Below are positions 37,450 through 47,341 of a stretch of 64,000 nucleotides of DNA, in pieces (positions within the stretch are counted from its first letter, which is position 1; each line of letters starts with the position of its first letter). The notes under the pieces were generated by a model. That model saw only the letters and a program-made list of their open reading frames with translations. It made no database searches and had not been told where the DNA came from. The position numbers and the translations under genes were made by a program. Source of the DNA: Labyrinthula sp. Ha (Eukaryota > Sar > Bigyra > Labyrinthulida > Labyrinthulaceae); assembly GCA_015227615.1 (NCBI GenBank), contig JAALGZ010000004.1, forward strand, positions 1,240,001 to 1,304,000. Reading direction: 5' to 3'.

Positions 37450-37700
37450 CTTTTTCCGTCCGTACTATATAATGTAGAAAACCGCTCGAGAATCAAAATT
37501 TCATCACTACTAGTAACAAATTTTTCAAGAGCTTGTACAAAATACCACCTTTAACAGACGATTTGAAATTTGATTCCCATGAAGTTTATATCACTGTCGT
37601 TAAAATAGTCAAGGAGATGAATTCAAAATACAAAGGAATAAAAACGTGTTAATAGATGAAGAGTTGAATCTGGCCAAAAATTTCAGACTCAGGAAACGAA
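37450..37700 (+). mobile_element. Possible second LINE fragment (start of a reverse transcriptase)
   Basis: The plus strand reads NKFFKSLYKIPPLTDD, then EVYITVVKIVKEMNSKYKGI at about 37510-37645. This resembles the N-terminal part of LINE reverse transcriptases (a YFEELYN-type helix, then EVEKAIKKMKNGKAPG). Since the same position already occurs near 36010-36080 in the main remnant, this would be a separate insertion or a duplicated piece. Downstream bases to about 38300 are GC-richer than the desert and may belong to it but were not resolved. Short and decayed, so low confidence. Confidence 0.4.
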
Positions 37701-40700
37701 CGCCAGAAAAAGAACCAAGGCCCAGTTCATATATAGAGAAGTCATGAATCTGATGCAATTAAGACAGCTCGTAGAATTAATATTAGTAAAAGGATCAGTC
37801 TATCCTGTAAAAAAATCTCCAGCAGTGACACAAAATCTTAAAAAATAGACTATGCAAGTAACCACCAGTTTAACGACTAGAGATCGAGTAAACTAAAAAC
37901 CTGTCCAACACCTCCCACATCATGTTATTTCTCACCAGCTCTGGAATTTAGCAGTTTCCTCTAGACTTCAAACTTGAAAATCACGAATTAGACACACACC
38001 TTATCTAGCACATAGCACAGTTAAGCTGCTATGAAATTTTCACAGGATGTGTTCAATGAACTATATCCACTATTTGGTGGCAACAAACCTGCTTAGAATC
38101 AGTTTGAATGATAGACAAACGCAGAGAAAAGCACCAATATCGTATGGAACACACTGATATAGCGCCATAACATAGCTGTAAAATCAATATGGTAACTTCA
38201 ACCCTTCTATGCCAGCCGTAGAACAAGAAAAACGCAATTAACCTCACATCCACATACCAAATCACCTGGAATCATACTTATATCTCACACATTTCACATG
38301 CATCAGCCAGGAAAATAGCGTCATGGGTCGGCATATTCAAAGATTGAGGTAATTTAGCAAAGTAGAAGCACAAGTTCAGTGAGCTAAGAATATCTATACA
38401 AGCTATGCAAAGCTGGGACAGGGGTTCATATTCTCATAAACAACAGCATAAAGCACGATATGGAATAGTGTAGTACCGAAGAGTTTGTATTTTGGGGAAC
38501 ACAAAACTGAAATATGAAAATTAAATTAATTATTCTTGTAGTTTCTATATTGAATTGAGTAGATCAGAGATAAACTTAGCGCTGTTGAAATTGATTGTTT
38601 CTGTTAAATTGTGGTTAGAGAGGGAATCTGATTACGATAATCATATTGACAGTTCCACAAATATCCCCTTCTGATTCCTCCGTATGATCAAAGTAGGCAT
38701 ACATCACGAGCAGTTTATTAATAAATAATACTATGAAGAGGAATAAAGGGCCGGAAAACATACCTTATCATACTGTTTTCCTTGCATCCCTAGCGATATT
38801 GAAGCTGTAAGTGATATGTTCCTTTAGTTCTATCTTTTTTATTGACCAAGAATTCTGTTATTATAGCAACACATGCTTAAAAAAAATAGACTAAAATAAA
38901 ACAAAAACATATTTGAAATAGATAAACATTCTCTAAAGGTACATTATTTTAGCATGTACAAGAATGACATGTCTGCTGTATATATACATGAAACATAGAG
39001 CAGTATCAAATCAGTGCGTAGAAAATAGATCAAGAAGAAGGCTTAGAGGTTATGACTGATAGCACTGGCCATTTTGATGCTTTAGATAGATTATCGTGCA
39101 AAAAAATCTGAGCTAGTAAATTTCATGAATCTTCAAATAAATGTAACTTATGATGTGATATGTTTCTTATATACTAAGAAATTCTGAATATGATATTTTT
39201 AATTTATTTCCTGTAATGATGTGGGTTAATTTTCTTGTTTGTAGATTCTGTTATTTTACCTTAATTCGACTGCATCTGAATACTTCGAAGAAGCCTCAAA
39301 ATATATATTGTGATAGTATTTTGCCGAGTATGGATCATGTTTACATATTTCTAAGTTACCGTGTATCATTTCGCTCTTAACAATTGAGAACTTGAAACAT
39401 ATAGATAACTGATGAAGCTGTCGTAAGATGAATACTTAAAACATATTGATTTTAAAGGATAGATATAGACATCTTAGTCTCAAGAATTATCTATAATGAA
39501 ACATATATCATCTACTCCTAATGCTTCACAAAATGTGTATTCATCGACTAAAGGAGGTAAATATAGATTTTTTGGCTGAAGCAAAAGTTTTTCTATTAGA
39601 ATTAAGAAAGTGTTTTAAGTTTTCTATCCCTTGCTTGCAATGTTAATAAAAATTATTCATACTGTAGAGTGATTAGAAGTTTATACTCCACACTTATCCA
39701 AAACTCAGCGAACTCCTCGCTTACTAATCCGCTATGAGTCTTTCATTCCTTACTCTATGTATTTCTGGACTCGCTAAGATAGGCGGAAAGATCCAAAAAT
39801 ACCGTAATGAGTATTGAACATGGAGTTATTTCACAGCATCAAATATACTCTGCTTTTATATACTCAAGTCTTGCATAAATAAAATTCTTATTTTAATAGG
39901 CTTGTTTGTAACAATGAAGAGTACAAACAAGGTTGATGTGCCATTAAACGCTACATACTATAGAATATTTGTTTACGCTTCTTAGATAGCTTGAATTTAA
40001 AACTCAGTATTAGCACTCCGTTACTCCAAAATTCTTGGTAAATATTCTTTCTTTTATCAATACATTATGTGTAATACTAGACGTAGAAACTTGGGCTCTA
40101 TTCAGCACGACAACTGCATGAATAGCATATAAACCCTACCAACTCTCTTCGATTTCCATTATGTTTATCATACTCCTCGTAATTTCTGTAGCGCTTCTGT
40201 AGCAACATTGTGTTGGAGAGTTTCCTTGATATTATTAGTTTAACCTTGAAATAATTTCTCTTGGTTGCTTTTTACTTTTCAACTACCTTGTTTTAAAATT
40301 TGTCTCCATTATTCACATGCATATATTTGAAACTTTGCAGACAAAAAATGATAAAGATAATAATAAATATTTTATATTTTTATTACTTTAAATAATCTTG
40401 AACGCACTTCTGTTTCCATATCGGAATCTCTATGGTCTAATATTAATCTATACTCCATGTTGTGGAATTTAGTGCATGGCGTTATATATAACATATTCAA
40501 CTTTACTTATTAATCTGCTTCATATCACTTCTTTAAATTATTGGTATACTTTCTTTATGTGATTTTGCTATCATGATATATTTTGAATATAATGATATCT
40601 TTAATTTCCCGTAAACTATACTCTCTCACTAACATATTCGGTCAAAACTTTGTTATATATACATAGGACTTGTTCTATTGTGTAGCTATTTCACCAGAAA

Positions 40701-43184
40701 AAGAAAGCTAGGTTGTATGCTCTCTACATGTCAATCTTTGTATTGTTGCAAATTTCTAGTATTGTCCTTTCTTTTCCAAATATTCCTGGGGGAATCTTTA
40801 TGTTTTCCCTTGATTAAAGGATGGTTCAATTTGTTACTTTTCAACACGTTCATAGATGATATGATGTTTCTTGGCAATTTTTTTACATATGGATCCAGGG
40901 AGGTTCAATATTGTAATTTTAATTATTATTTCTAAGTTGTTAACTATTTTAGACTTAGCTATGCTTCTTTCTATGTTTCTTAATTCCCCGGCCTTCCATT
41001 TATGACATTAAAAACCATTTGTTCCTCTTTATTAAAGCGACCAAAAGACGTCATACTATTGTGCAGAGTTTGCCTTGCGGTGCTATGTTGGCTGATACTG
41101 GTTATACTGGTGCAACACTCTTAGGGATTCCTTCTCAGATCAACTCTCCACAGTTCTATTACCAAGTATTGCCTTTGGTCTTTTTCGTGAAAACTTTGCT
41201 ACTCGCATTAACAGGAATATAATCTCTGGACATCCCTTGTACAAATTGACTTTATTTTTACATTGGGGCGTGTTATTTCTTGATTTATGTTTTAATAAGT
41301 AATAATGACCATAGTTATAACACATTGTTGGATTCCTTTTACCCTGATTACGTTTTGCAGGTTTCAAGCTTTGTATATCTACCTTTTTATATGTACTAAG
41401 ATTTTTGCAAGTATATGGATGTCTCTTAGTGCACTTGGATATTATGTTAGGTCCTTGTTGTAATATTCTCCTTTAGCATGTGTTTTCATAATACAGTTCC
41501 TAGTATTTTTTGCTATGCTTCTAGATGTTTAATTGTGAATTCTTGTTCGCTCAATATTTTATTTAAGTTTTTCTGTAGAAAATGCAGTTCTTCAGATGCT
41601 GTCACAACCTTCGCAAAAGTTTTCTCTTTACTATCACTCATCCTAATAGAAAATATGACTTCTTCAGTTCACGAACTATGTGAAATATTTTGTTCCATTC
41701 TCTTTCAAATTCCCATTGATAATTGTAAGAGACCGCTACAGGCTAGTAGTGTTAATTCAGGTTCTTTTTAGTAATCCTATTGTTTCACTCATATTTTTTT
41801 CTCATAAAATGAGCTTTATTGCTGTGTTTTTTGTAGTTTCGTTGCTCCTTGAGTAACTTCTTGAAACTTCTCATCTTCCAGGTATATTTTAACAGCAGTT
41901 TTCCCTCAAGCTTGACATCCTTAGGTTAAATATGGTCTTCCAAATTTTTTACTACTTATATAAGGAGCGAATGCCTTTGCCTTTGAGGATATTTTCGGTT
42001 TCTTCGCAGATTATTAATTTGTTTTACGCTGTGAGTATTATCTTAGGCTCTTGAGATTCTGTCTTAATAAGCATATGTTCAAAATTTCCGCAGATTTCTG
42101 AAATTTATCATCTACATGGCCCTAGTCAGTACCATGATTTATTTTTTGTATCTCTATAACTGGAACTTAGCTACATACAACTGGATAAGTCAAAGAACTC
42201 AGCAGTTTGTCCTCAGTCCATAGTCCTAGTTTGAACCAATGTTTGAAGCAACATGTAGTTTATTTAATGTGATGATACTTAATCAAAGCTTGCCATGCAA
42301 AATAAAGCATATTGCATACTTCTTAACACATATACAAGTCTTGCTTGTAAACACTGTTTCACCCTTGAAAGAGGTTATAATGTACATACCATTCCTGCTT
42401 TTCAAACCAAATATCTGTTTCCATTTTGGTGTTCAACAGGCCAAGTTTGTTAACATGAAAAATTCATAGTAGCTGTACTTGTTTTTATGTTAATGTTCAT
42501 TTAGACTTGAAAAGGCTTAATCGTGGAAATAATGTGCGGTTCCACGAAGAACCTGTCAAACTGGCTGTATTATTTACGGGTTTAACTAGAAGCCTACCAA
42601 CGGTAATATAAAAACATAATAAAAAGAAAAGTAGGTTTGATAAACATATGAAATGTTTCGGCAAGCTTGTACTGAATATATATAGTTAGAACACTTGGAA
42701 CAGATAAATAGACTGTAACGTACCAGAAAGAACATACGAACATGAAGTTAGAAATATAGAATAGGATAGCGAGATAAATAGAAAGCAAACACAACCTTGA
42801 ATACTTGCAAAATAAGGAATAAGTGAAAGCATAGCAAAGAAACGAATTCAAACTTAACTAGCAAAACTTGGTTCCTAAATGCTTTCTCATCTTTAAAACA
42901 AAACTCTTGTTTTCGGTCCTTGGGTCTCAAACAGAGGCCCAACCCTGCTAAACTAAACACAACAGAATTGCAACTGTAAGTGCCATTTAAGAAAACCTTT
43001 TTGTTGTACACTAGTACGAACTATGCACCGAACGAAAATTTACAGAGATTAGCTTTTGTGATGAACACTTATTTCAGCTGCTATCCGTACTAGGGGTTTG
43101 TAGCGCCAAAGCGAAACTTTCTTCGTATAACATTATATGGGAATACTCTCGTAACACTACTAAAATTTGCCATGTGCAAATCTA
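37701..43184. other. 5.5-kb gene desert, possible transposon debris
   Basis: No convincing gene. Near 41019-41222 (+) the reading GAMLADTGYTGATLLGIP resembles the second-aspartate region of DDE transposases (xxADxGYxGxxL), but no flanking motif supports it. A frame at 40678-40935 is hydrophobic and unassigned. The rest is AT-rich and without recognised repeats or RNA genes. Confidence 0.4.
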
Positions 43185-43256
43185 GTCTCTGTGGTTTAAT
43201 GGTTAGAACAGCACGTTGTGGCCGTGCAGATCCGTGTTCGATTCACGGCAGGGACA
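43185..43256 (+). tRNA. tRNA-His (GTG anticodon)
   Basis: 72 nt. The acceptor stem pairs GTCTCTG (43185-43191) with CAGGGAC (43249-43255), with one G-U pair, and the discriminator is A (43256). The D-arm contains TGGTTTAATGGTTAGAACA. The anticodon arm is GCACG-TTGTGGC-CGTGC with anticodon GTG at 43218-43220. The T-arm is CCGTG-TTCGATT-CACGG. Both internal Pol III boxes are intact. A run of five T at 43257-43261 would terminate Pol III. The extra G at position -1 is not encoded (the base before is A), as usual in eukaryotes where it is added later. Its 3' end lies 18 nt before the ATG of the next gene. Confidence 0.97.
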
Positions 43257-43274
43257 TTTTTGTTTTATTCAATA

Positions 43275-44501
43275 ATGTTCGAGAAAGAAGAAAGAGTCTT
43301 AGTTTGTGGGTTGAAGTCAGCTGCGCAATACAACGATTGCTTTGCAACAATAATATCCACAGCAACTGAAGATAGCCCACGTTATCTTATCAAACTTGAT
43401 GAAGGAAAAGAACTCAGAGTTAGGGAGTCCAACTTATCTAAGTTAGATAAATCTTGTGTTGAAAAGTTTTCTGTTGGGGATCTTAAAGGTTTAATAACAA
43501 AGGAGAAACCTGAAGCAGACTTATCAAGTTTTTTAACGAAAAAAGAGCTACAGAATTTTGTTCAGGAAAATATTACAGAAGAAAAGATAATATCTTTTAC
43601 TAAACCAAAACCTGAAAGTCTTGAGCAGAGGACTTCTTCCTCAACTCCATCTCCAGTTTCGGAAGATCTCTTCAACAATCCAAAGTTTAAGGAAGCTGCT
43701 GAAAAAATGAAAAATATGCCAGCAGATGAACTTAGAACTCAAATGCTTAGACAAAAAGAAATGCTTGAAAATAATCCGCATATTTTTGCCCAAATGCAAA
43801 CACAAAATCCTCATATGAGAAATATGACAAGGGAACAAGTTATTCGACATTTGGATTCTATGTCAAAAATAGATCCAACAAATCTTCAAAGAATGGCGAG
43901 TTTAGAACAGCAGCTTAAACCGCTTGCACAACAAACAGGAGGAAATCCAGGTATGTTTCCAAAAGGAGTGCAAGCTAAGGATATGAAGGAAATGATAAGA
44001 CTTCAGAGGGAAATGATAGAAAGTAATCCAGCTATGCTGAGTGAAATGAGAAAGACTAATCCACAAATGGCAAACTTCTCTGATGAGCAGATAATGAAGC
44101 AGCTGAATATGATGGATTCACTTTCTGAAGAGCAGATAAACGCTGTGAAAAAGATGCAAGAAATGCAGAATAAAGACAACAAAGTTGATATGAGTGGCAA
44201 AGATATGAAGGAAGCAATGAAGCTGCAAAAAGAGATGATGGAAAACAACCCAGATATGTTTGAACAAATGTTGGAGTCAAACCCAGCCTTAAAAAAGATG
44301 GGTATGACAAAGGAACAGTTCCAAAAGCAAATGGATAGAATGAGCAAGATGTCTCCTGAAGATTTTGAAAGAGGCATGGCGGTTCAACGAAAAATTCAGC
44401 AGGTTCAAGGATTCTGTTCACAATACGGAAGGCTATTTGTCTTGGGAATAGTTGGAATCGTGATCTGTTATGTGATAGATCGCTTTTTCATATCAATATA
44501 A
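43275..44501 (+). CDS. Tail-anchored STI1-repeat protein with N-terminal SH3-like domain
   Basis: Intronless, 408 residues from the ATG at 43275. The frame is open further upstream but that part runs through the tRNA, and its first codon (GTG, 43218) is the tRNA anticodon. Domains: an SH3-like barrel (about 4-60, VLVCGLKSAAQYNDCFATI, then ELRVRESNLSKL), a charged linker, and three methionine-rich STI1-type repeats. Each repeat has the pattern LQ-EM-E-NP-MF-QM--NP and lies at about 135-190, 240-290 and 310-370. A single hydrophobic anchor (LFVLGIVGIVICYVIDRFF) ends the chain 2-3 residues later. This is a typical tail-anchored protein facing the cytosol, resembling co-chaperones at the ER or organelle surface (compare plant OEP61-like proteins). 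STI1 domains bind Hsp70/Hsp90 or hydrophobic clients. The stop is 2 nt from that of CFAP206. Confidence 0.83.
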   Translation: MFEKEERVLVCGLKSAAQYNDCFATIISTATEDSPRYLIKLDEGKELRVRESNLSKLDKSCVEKFSVGDLKGLITKEKPEADLSSFLTKKELQNFVQENITEEKIISFTKPKPESLEQRTSSSTPSPVSEDLFNNPKFKEAAEKMKNMPADELRTQMLRQKEMLENNPHIFAQMQTQNPHMRNMTREQVIRHLDSMSKIDPTNLQRMASLEQQLKPLAQQTGGNPGMFPKGVQAKDMKEMIRLQREMIESNPAMLSEMRKTNPQMANFSDEQIMKQLNMMDSLSEEQINAVKKMQEMQNKDNKVDMSGKDMKEAMKLQKEMMENNPDMFEQMLESNPALKKMGMTKEQFQKQMDRMSKMSPEDFERGMAVQRKIQQVQGFCSQYGRLFVLGIVGIVICYVIDRFFISI

Positions 44502-44503
44502 CT

Positions 44504-46120
44504 CTATTGAAGCTTATTTGTGTAATCCTGAACTTCAATATCTAACTTTAAAGTTTTGAGCTCGAAATTGCTTGACTGTTTTCTACTACATATTTGCCAG
44601 AAATTATTTGGGTTGCCAAAGTTTTTATGGATAGCAGTTTGTGTGTCATAGGCTTGTGGTAAATATATTTGACTATCAGTATCCCGCCAGCTTTTGCTCT
44701 TCATGGTTTGAGTTGATATTGTTCTACTTTTTGTGTGTGACAGGTTTGCAATCCGAATTATTCTCTCTTTGATTTTCCATTCATTCCACTCGTAGTTCTT
44801 ATCAATGTAACCTTTGTTAAAATGCACAGGGGTTTCAGTACTAATTTCCCTTTTTTCTACACTGTTGCTACCTTCTATACTTTTTTCATCCAACGCGATT
44901 GATCCTACAGGTTTCTCAAACGAGATTTTGCCTTCTAGGATTTGAAAAAGGTATTCTTTCACGTCCTCAAGTTCTTTCTGAAGTTGACCAAAAAGAACGT
45001 CAGCATCTTTGTCTTCCAGAAAGTGTTGTTTGCTTTTTGCAAGCAAAGATGTTGCAACCTCATATTTCAACTTATAGCTATGCGGTAAGAAAGTCTTGAG
45101 TGACCTTAGAAAATGATTAGTCTGTGTATAGATTCTAAACAGTTCAATATAACTTCTTCCTAGTAAATCAAACATAGGATATACAACTGCTTTAGAAAGT
45201 GAACTCTTAGAATTCATCATGTCAACAGTCTTGAACAGTGTATCTCTATATACACTTCCTATGTTAGACAGTCTACTTTTAAGGTCTCTTTCTTGCTGAA
45301 TAACTTTTTTCAAACAACTTTCTGCCATATCCAAATAAGATAAAATATTCCTCAACCTTAGATATTCTGATTCTGAGTCGGAGAATTTTTTAGAATATAA
45401 AGCAGCCAAAGAAACTTCATCCTTTTCCTTGGTTGCTTTATTAAGCATAACCTCGATATTTTTCTCATCTTTCCACAGGTTTTTGGTTTTCTGGAAGAAA
45501 GAACAAAGACCAATAGTTTGTTTTTGTCTTTTGTAGTATAGCCTTATCCCTAGAACGATCAGTACAGTTTCCTCTAACTGTTCCCGAATAGCTTCTTTGT
45601 CTTTCATAAGTAACGTTTTTATATCTAACCTTGGTAACACAGAACTCAAGCACGAAGAAATTTCATTCCTGATTATTTCTTCTTCTTGTAAGAATGGTGG
45701 ATACTCAACACCAAATCTATTTTGAGTTTCTTCATACACGAGATCAAACACAAGTTTATATGCCTTATTCACCAGCTCAAACTCAGAGCCATATTGAAGA
45801 TCAATGTCTAAAATTTCTTCTACAAGTACATTTTTTTCTTCTTTAAAGCCCTTGGACTCCACGAATGCATCAAAGTTAACTTTCAACTTAATTAGCTCTA
45901 ATACAGGATCGTCTTCAGAGTTCAAATACGATATCACATCTTTTACTAAATTTTCCTTCTGTTCCTCGTTTACTTTTTCTTGCTCAATATTATTTTGTGT
46001 TATATAGTGTTTCACTAGATGAGAGAGTAGTTTCTCAGAAACAGGTTCCTGGAATAGACTCTTTATTCTCAAAAATATATTTTCTAGAAAACTTTTTGCA
46101 TCTTCTTCCATAATATTCAT
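44504..46120 (-). CDS. CFAP206: CFAP206, cilia- and flagella-associated protein
   Basis: Intronless, 538 residues. CFAP206 belongs to the axonemal radial-spoke/central-apparatus region and is needed for normal beating. Recognised similarity to animal CFAP206: PVLELIKLKVNFDAF (family PSLDTIKMQVYFD); SSVLPRLDIKTLL followed by REQLEETVLIVLGIRLYY (family KELTMIVTGIRLF); SKAVVYPMFDLLGRSY (family TSQVFPIFIAL). Near the C-terminus are YIDKNYEWNEWKIKERIIR and THSTQT-like repeats (SRTISTQT, QIYLPQAYDTQT). It is largely helical, with no membrane segment. Its stop codon is separated by only 2 nt from that of the STI1-repeat gene on the other strand, and its start lies 21 nt after the UBLCP1 stop. An ATG three codons downstream is an alternative start. 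Stop TAG. Confidence 0.88.
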   Translation of the reverse strand: MNIMEEDAKSFLENIFLRIKSLFQEPVSEKLLSHLVKHYITQNNIEQEKVNEEQKENLVKDVISYLNSEDDPVLELIKLKVNFDAFVESKGFKEEKNVLVEEILDIDLQYGSEFELVNKAYKLVFDLVYEETQNRFGVEYPPFLQEEEIIRNEISSCLSSVLPRLDIKTLLMKDKEAIREQLEETVLIVLGIRLYYKRQKQTIGLCSFFQKTKNLWKDEKNIEVMLNKATKEKDEVSLAALYSKKFSDSESEYLRLRNILSYLDMAESCLKKVIQQERDLKSRLSNIGSVYRDTLFKTVDMMNSKSSLSKAVVYPMFDLLGRSYIELFRIYTQTNHFLRSLKTFLPHSYKLKYEVATSLLAKSKQHFLEDKDADVLFGQLQKELEDVKEYLFQILEGKISFEKPVGSIALDEKSIEGSNSVEKREISTETPVHFNKGYIDKNYEWNEWKIKERIIRIANLSHTKSRTISTQTMKSKSWRDTDSQIYLPQAYDTQTAIHKNFGNPNNFWQICSRKQSSNFELKTLKLDIEVQDYTNKLQ

Positions 46121-46141
46121 TACTTAACGGAATTATCTTAT

Positions 46142-47341
46142 CTATAAATTATCTTCATTTTGTTGAAAATCAAATAATATTTGTTTCCAGTTTGAGTGAT
46201 TTACAGCTGATGCACTTTTATAATGCAATACAATATGTTCCAAATAATCAGCTATCTTCTTTAAGTGAAAATTATCTTTCTCTTTTCTTTTCATGGTATA
46301 TGGATCACAAAGTAAGCCATTATCAGGGTTCAAAATGAAGTTTCGAGCTATATCATCAATATGAATTGTATTGCTTTTGTTCCATTTACCTTGTATTTTT
46401 TCATCAACTTGGTTCCAAATAAAATGTAAAGGCTTCACATGCTGTTCAGTGGATTCTTTGAACCTTGTTCCACCAACCCTTGCTTTATATTCTCTCGCAT
46501 GGACTTTAAACATGTGTTCTGTATTTAAAGCAAAACAAAACTTGTAGTCGTATGTATAACCACCTTCTGCTGCGGGTTTTCCCTTTAAGTCTAACGGTGG
46601 TTCAAGAAAACCAAGTTCTAATAACTTTATTTCTATATATTGGTAGTGTGTTTGACTCCATATAGCTAAATCAAAATATTTGTACATTCTACTTAAAAAC
46701 TCGAAGAGATAAGGACGTAATTGATCTTGAATATTCTGCTGTCTAGTCATATTGGAACTAAAATGTAGCAAAGTCTTATCTAAATCTAGAACAAGTAACC
46801 ATTTTCCTTGTCTTGGAGGGTTCATAAGGTTAATTGGAAGGTTCTCTATCTTGAGGTTCAACTTTGTTGCTGCATCTACGTGACCAGAGAGATTCTGATC
46901 TTTACTATTCGCGAGCAAAAATTTTCTTCTGCCTTTATATTTTCGAATGGTTTTACTCTCTTTTTCTTTTAGTTCAGTTTCTTCTTCCATATCATTGTAA
47001 ATTGTCAAACTGTAATATTCTTGTTCCAGAGTTTTTATGAGAGCACTAGGTTTATTCTGAGTTCTTTGCTTTCCTATCATCTTAAGAGACAATTCAGCTT
47101 TTGATGTGTTTATAATTGAGCTCAGAAATACTTCTTTTGCATTGAGTTTTTTCAGGTTCCCCTTGAAAACTTTATCAGAGGTTTTGAAGAGAAGTGTCTG
47201 ATGTTCGGGTAAGACCCCTGTTCGTTCAAACACAAGTTCTTTCAATTGATAGAGTGAGTCAGTACTGGTGACGGGGAAGTTAAAGCTTTGTTTTTTCCAC
47301 ATTAAATGTATCATATGCTTTGTGTTTTCTGCGTTTGCCAT
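46142..47341 (-). CDS. UBLCP1: UBLCP1-like nuclear proteasome phosphatase
   Basis: Intronless, 399 residues. UBLCP1 dephosphorylates the 26S proteasome in the nucleus, docking through its ubiquitin-like domain. Residues 10-90 are the UBL (QTLLFKTSDKVFKGN at the hydrophobic-patch strand). The FCP1/SCP phosphatase domain starts at about 180. Its catalytic motif is LVLDLDKTLLHF with DLDKT at 186-190 (Asp186 nucleophile, Asp188 acid). LRPYLFEFLSRMYKYFDLAIWSQ (shortened here) is the next family block. The metal-binding IHIDDIARNFILNPDNGL, with Asp329-Asp330, closely matches the UBLCP1-specific end (RRNFLMNPQNGL). Human UBLCP1 is 318 residues; the extra length lies mainly in a charged linker at about 95-170. 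Followed by CFAP206 after 21 nt on the same strand. Stop TAG. Confidence 0.92.
   Translation of the reverse strand: MANAENTKHMIHLMWKKQSFNFPVTSTDSLYQLKELVFERTGVLPEHQTLLFKTSDKVFKGNLKKLNAKEVFLSSIINTSKAELSLKMIGKQRTQNKPSALIKTLEQEYYSLTIYNDMEEETELKEKESKTIRKYKGRRKFLLANSKDQNLSGHVDAATKLNLKIENLPINLMNPPRQGKWLLVLDLDKTLLHFSSNMTRQQNIQDQLRPYLFEFLSRMYKYFDLAIWSQTHYQYIEIKLLELGFLEPPLDLKGKPAAEGGYTYDYKFCFALNTEHMFKVHAREYKARVGGTRFKESTEQHVKPLHFIWNQVDEKIQGKWNKSNTIHIDDIARNFILNPDNGLLCDPYTMKRKEKDNFHLKKIADYLEHIVLHYKSASAVNHSNWKQILFDFQQNEDNL

Noticed and set aside
40678-40935. Reverse-transcriptase-like motif FIDDMMF in a hydrophobic frame
   Set aside because: A lone xIDD string with no other polymerase motif in order around it; not enough to name an element.
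41019-41222. DDE transposase fragment (ADTGYTGA)
   Set aside because: One short motif without the flanking catalytic blocks; could be chance in AT-rich DNA.
43218-43274. Longer form of the STI1-repeat protein starting at GTG 43218
   Set aside because: That start is the anticodon of the tRNA-His. The ATG at 43275 begins the SH3-like domain and is the natural start.
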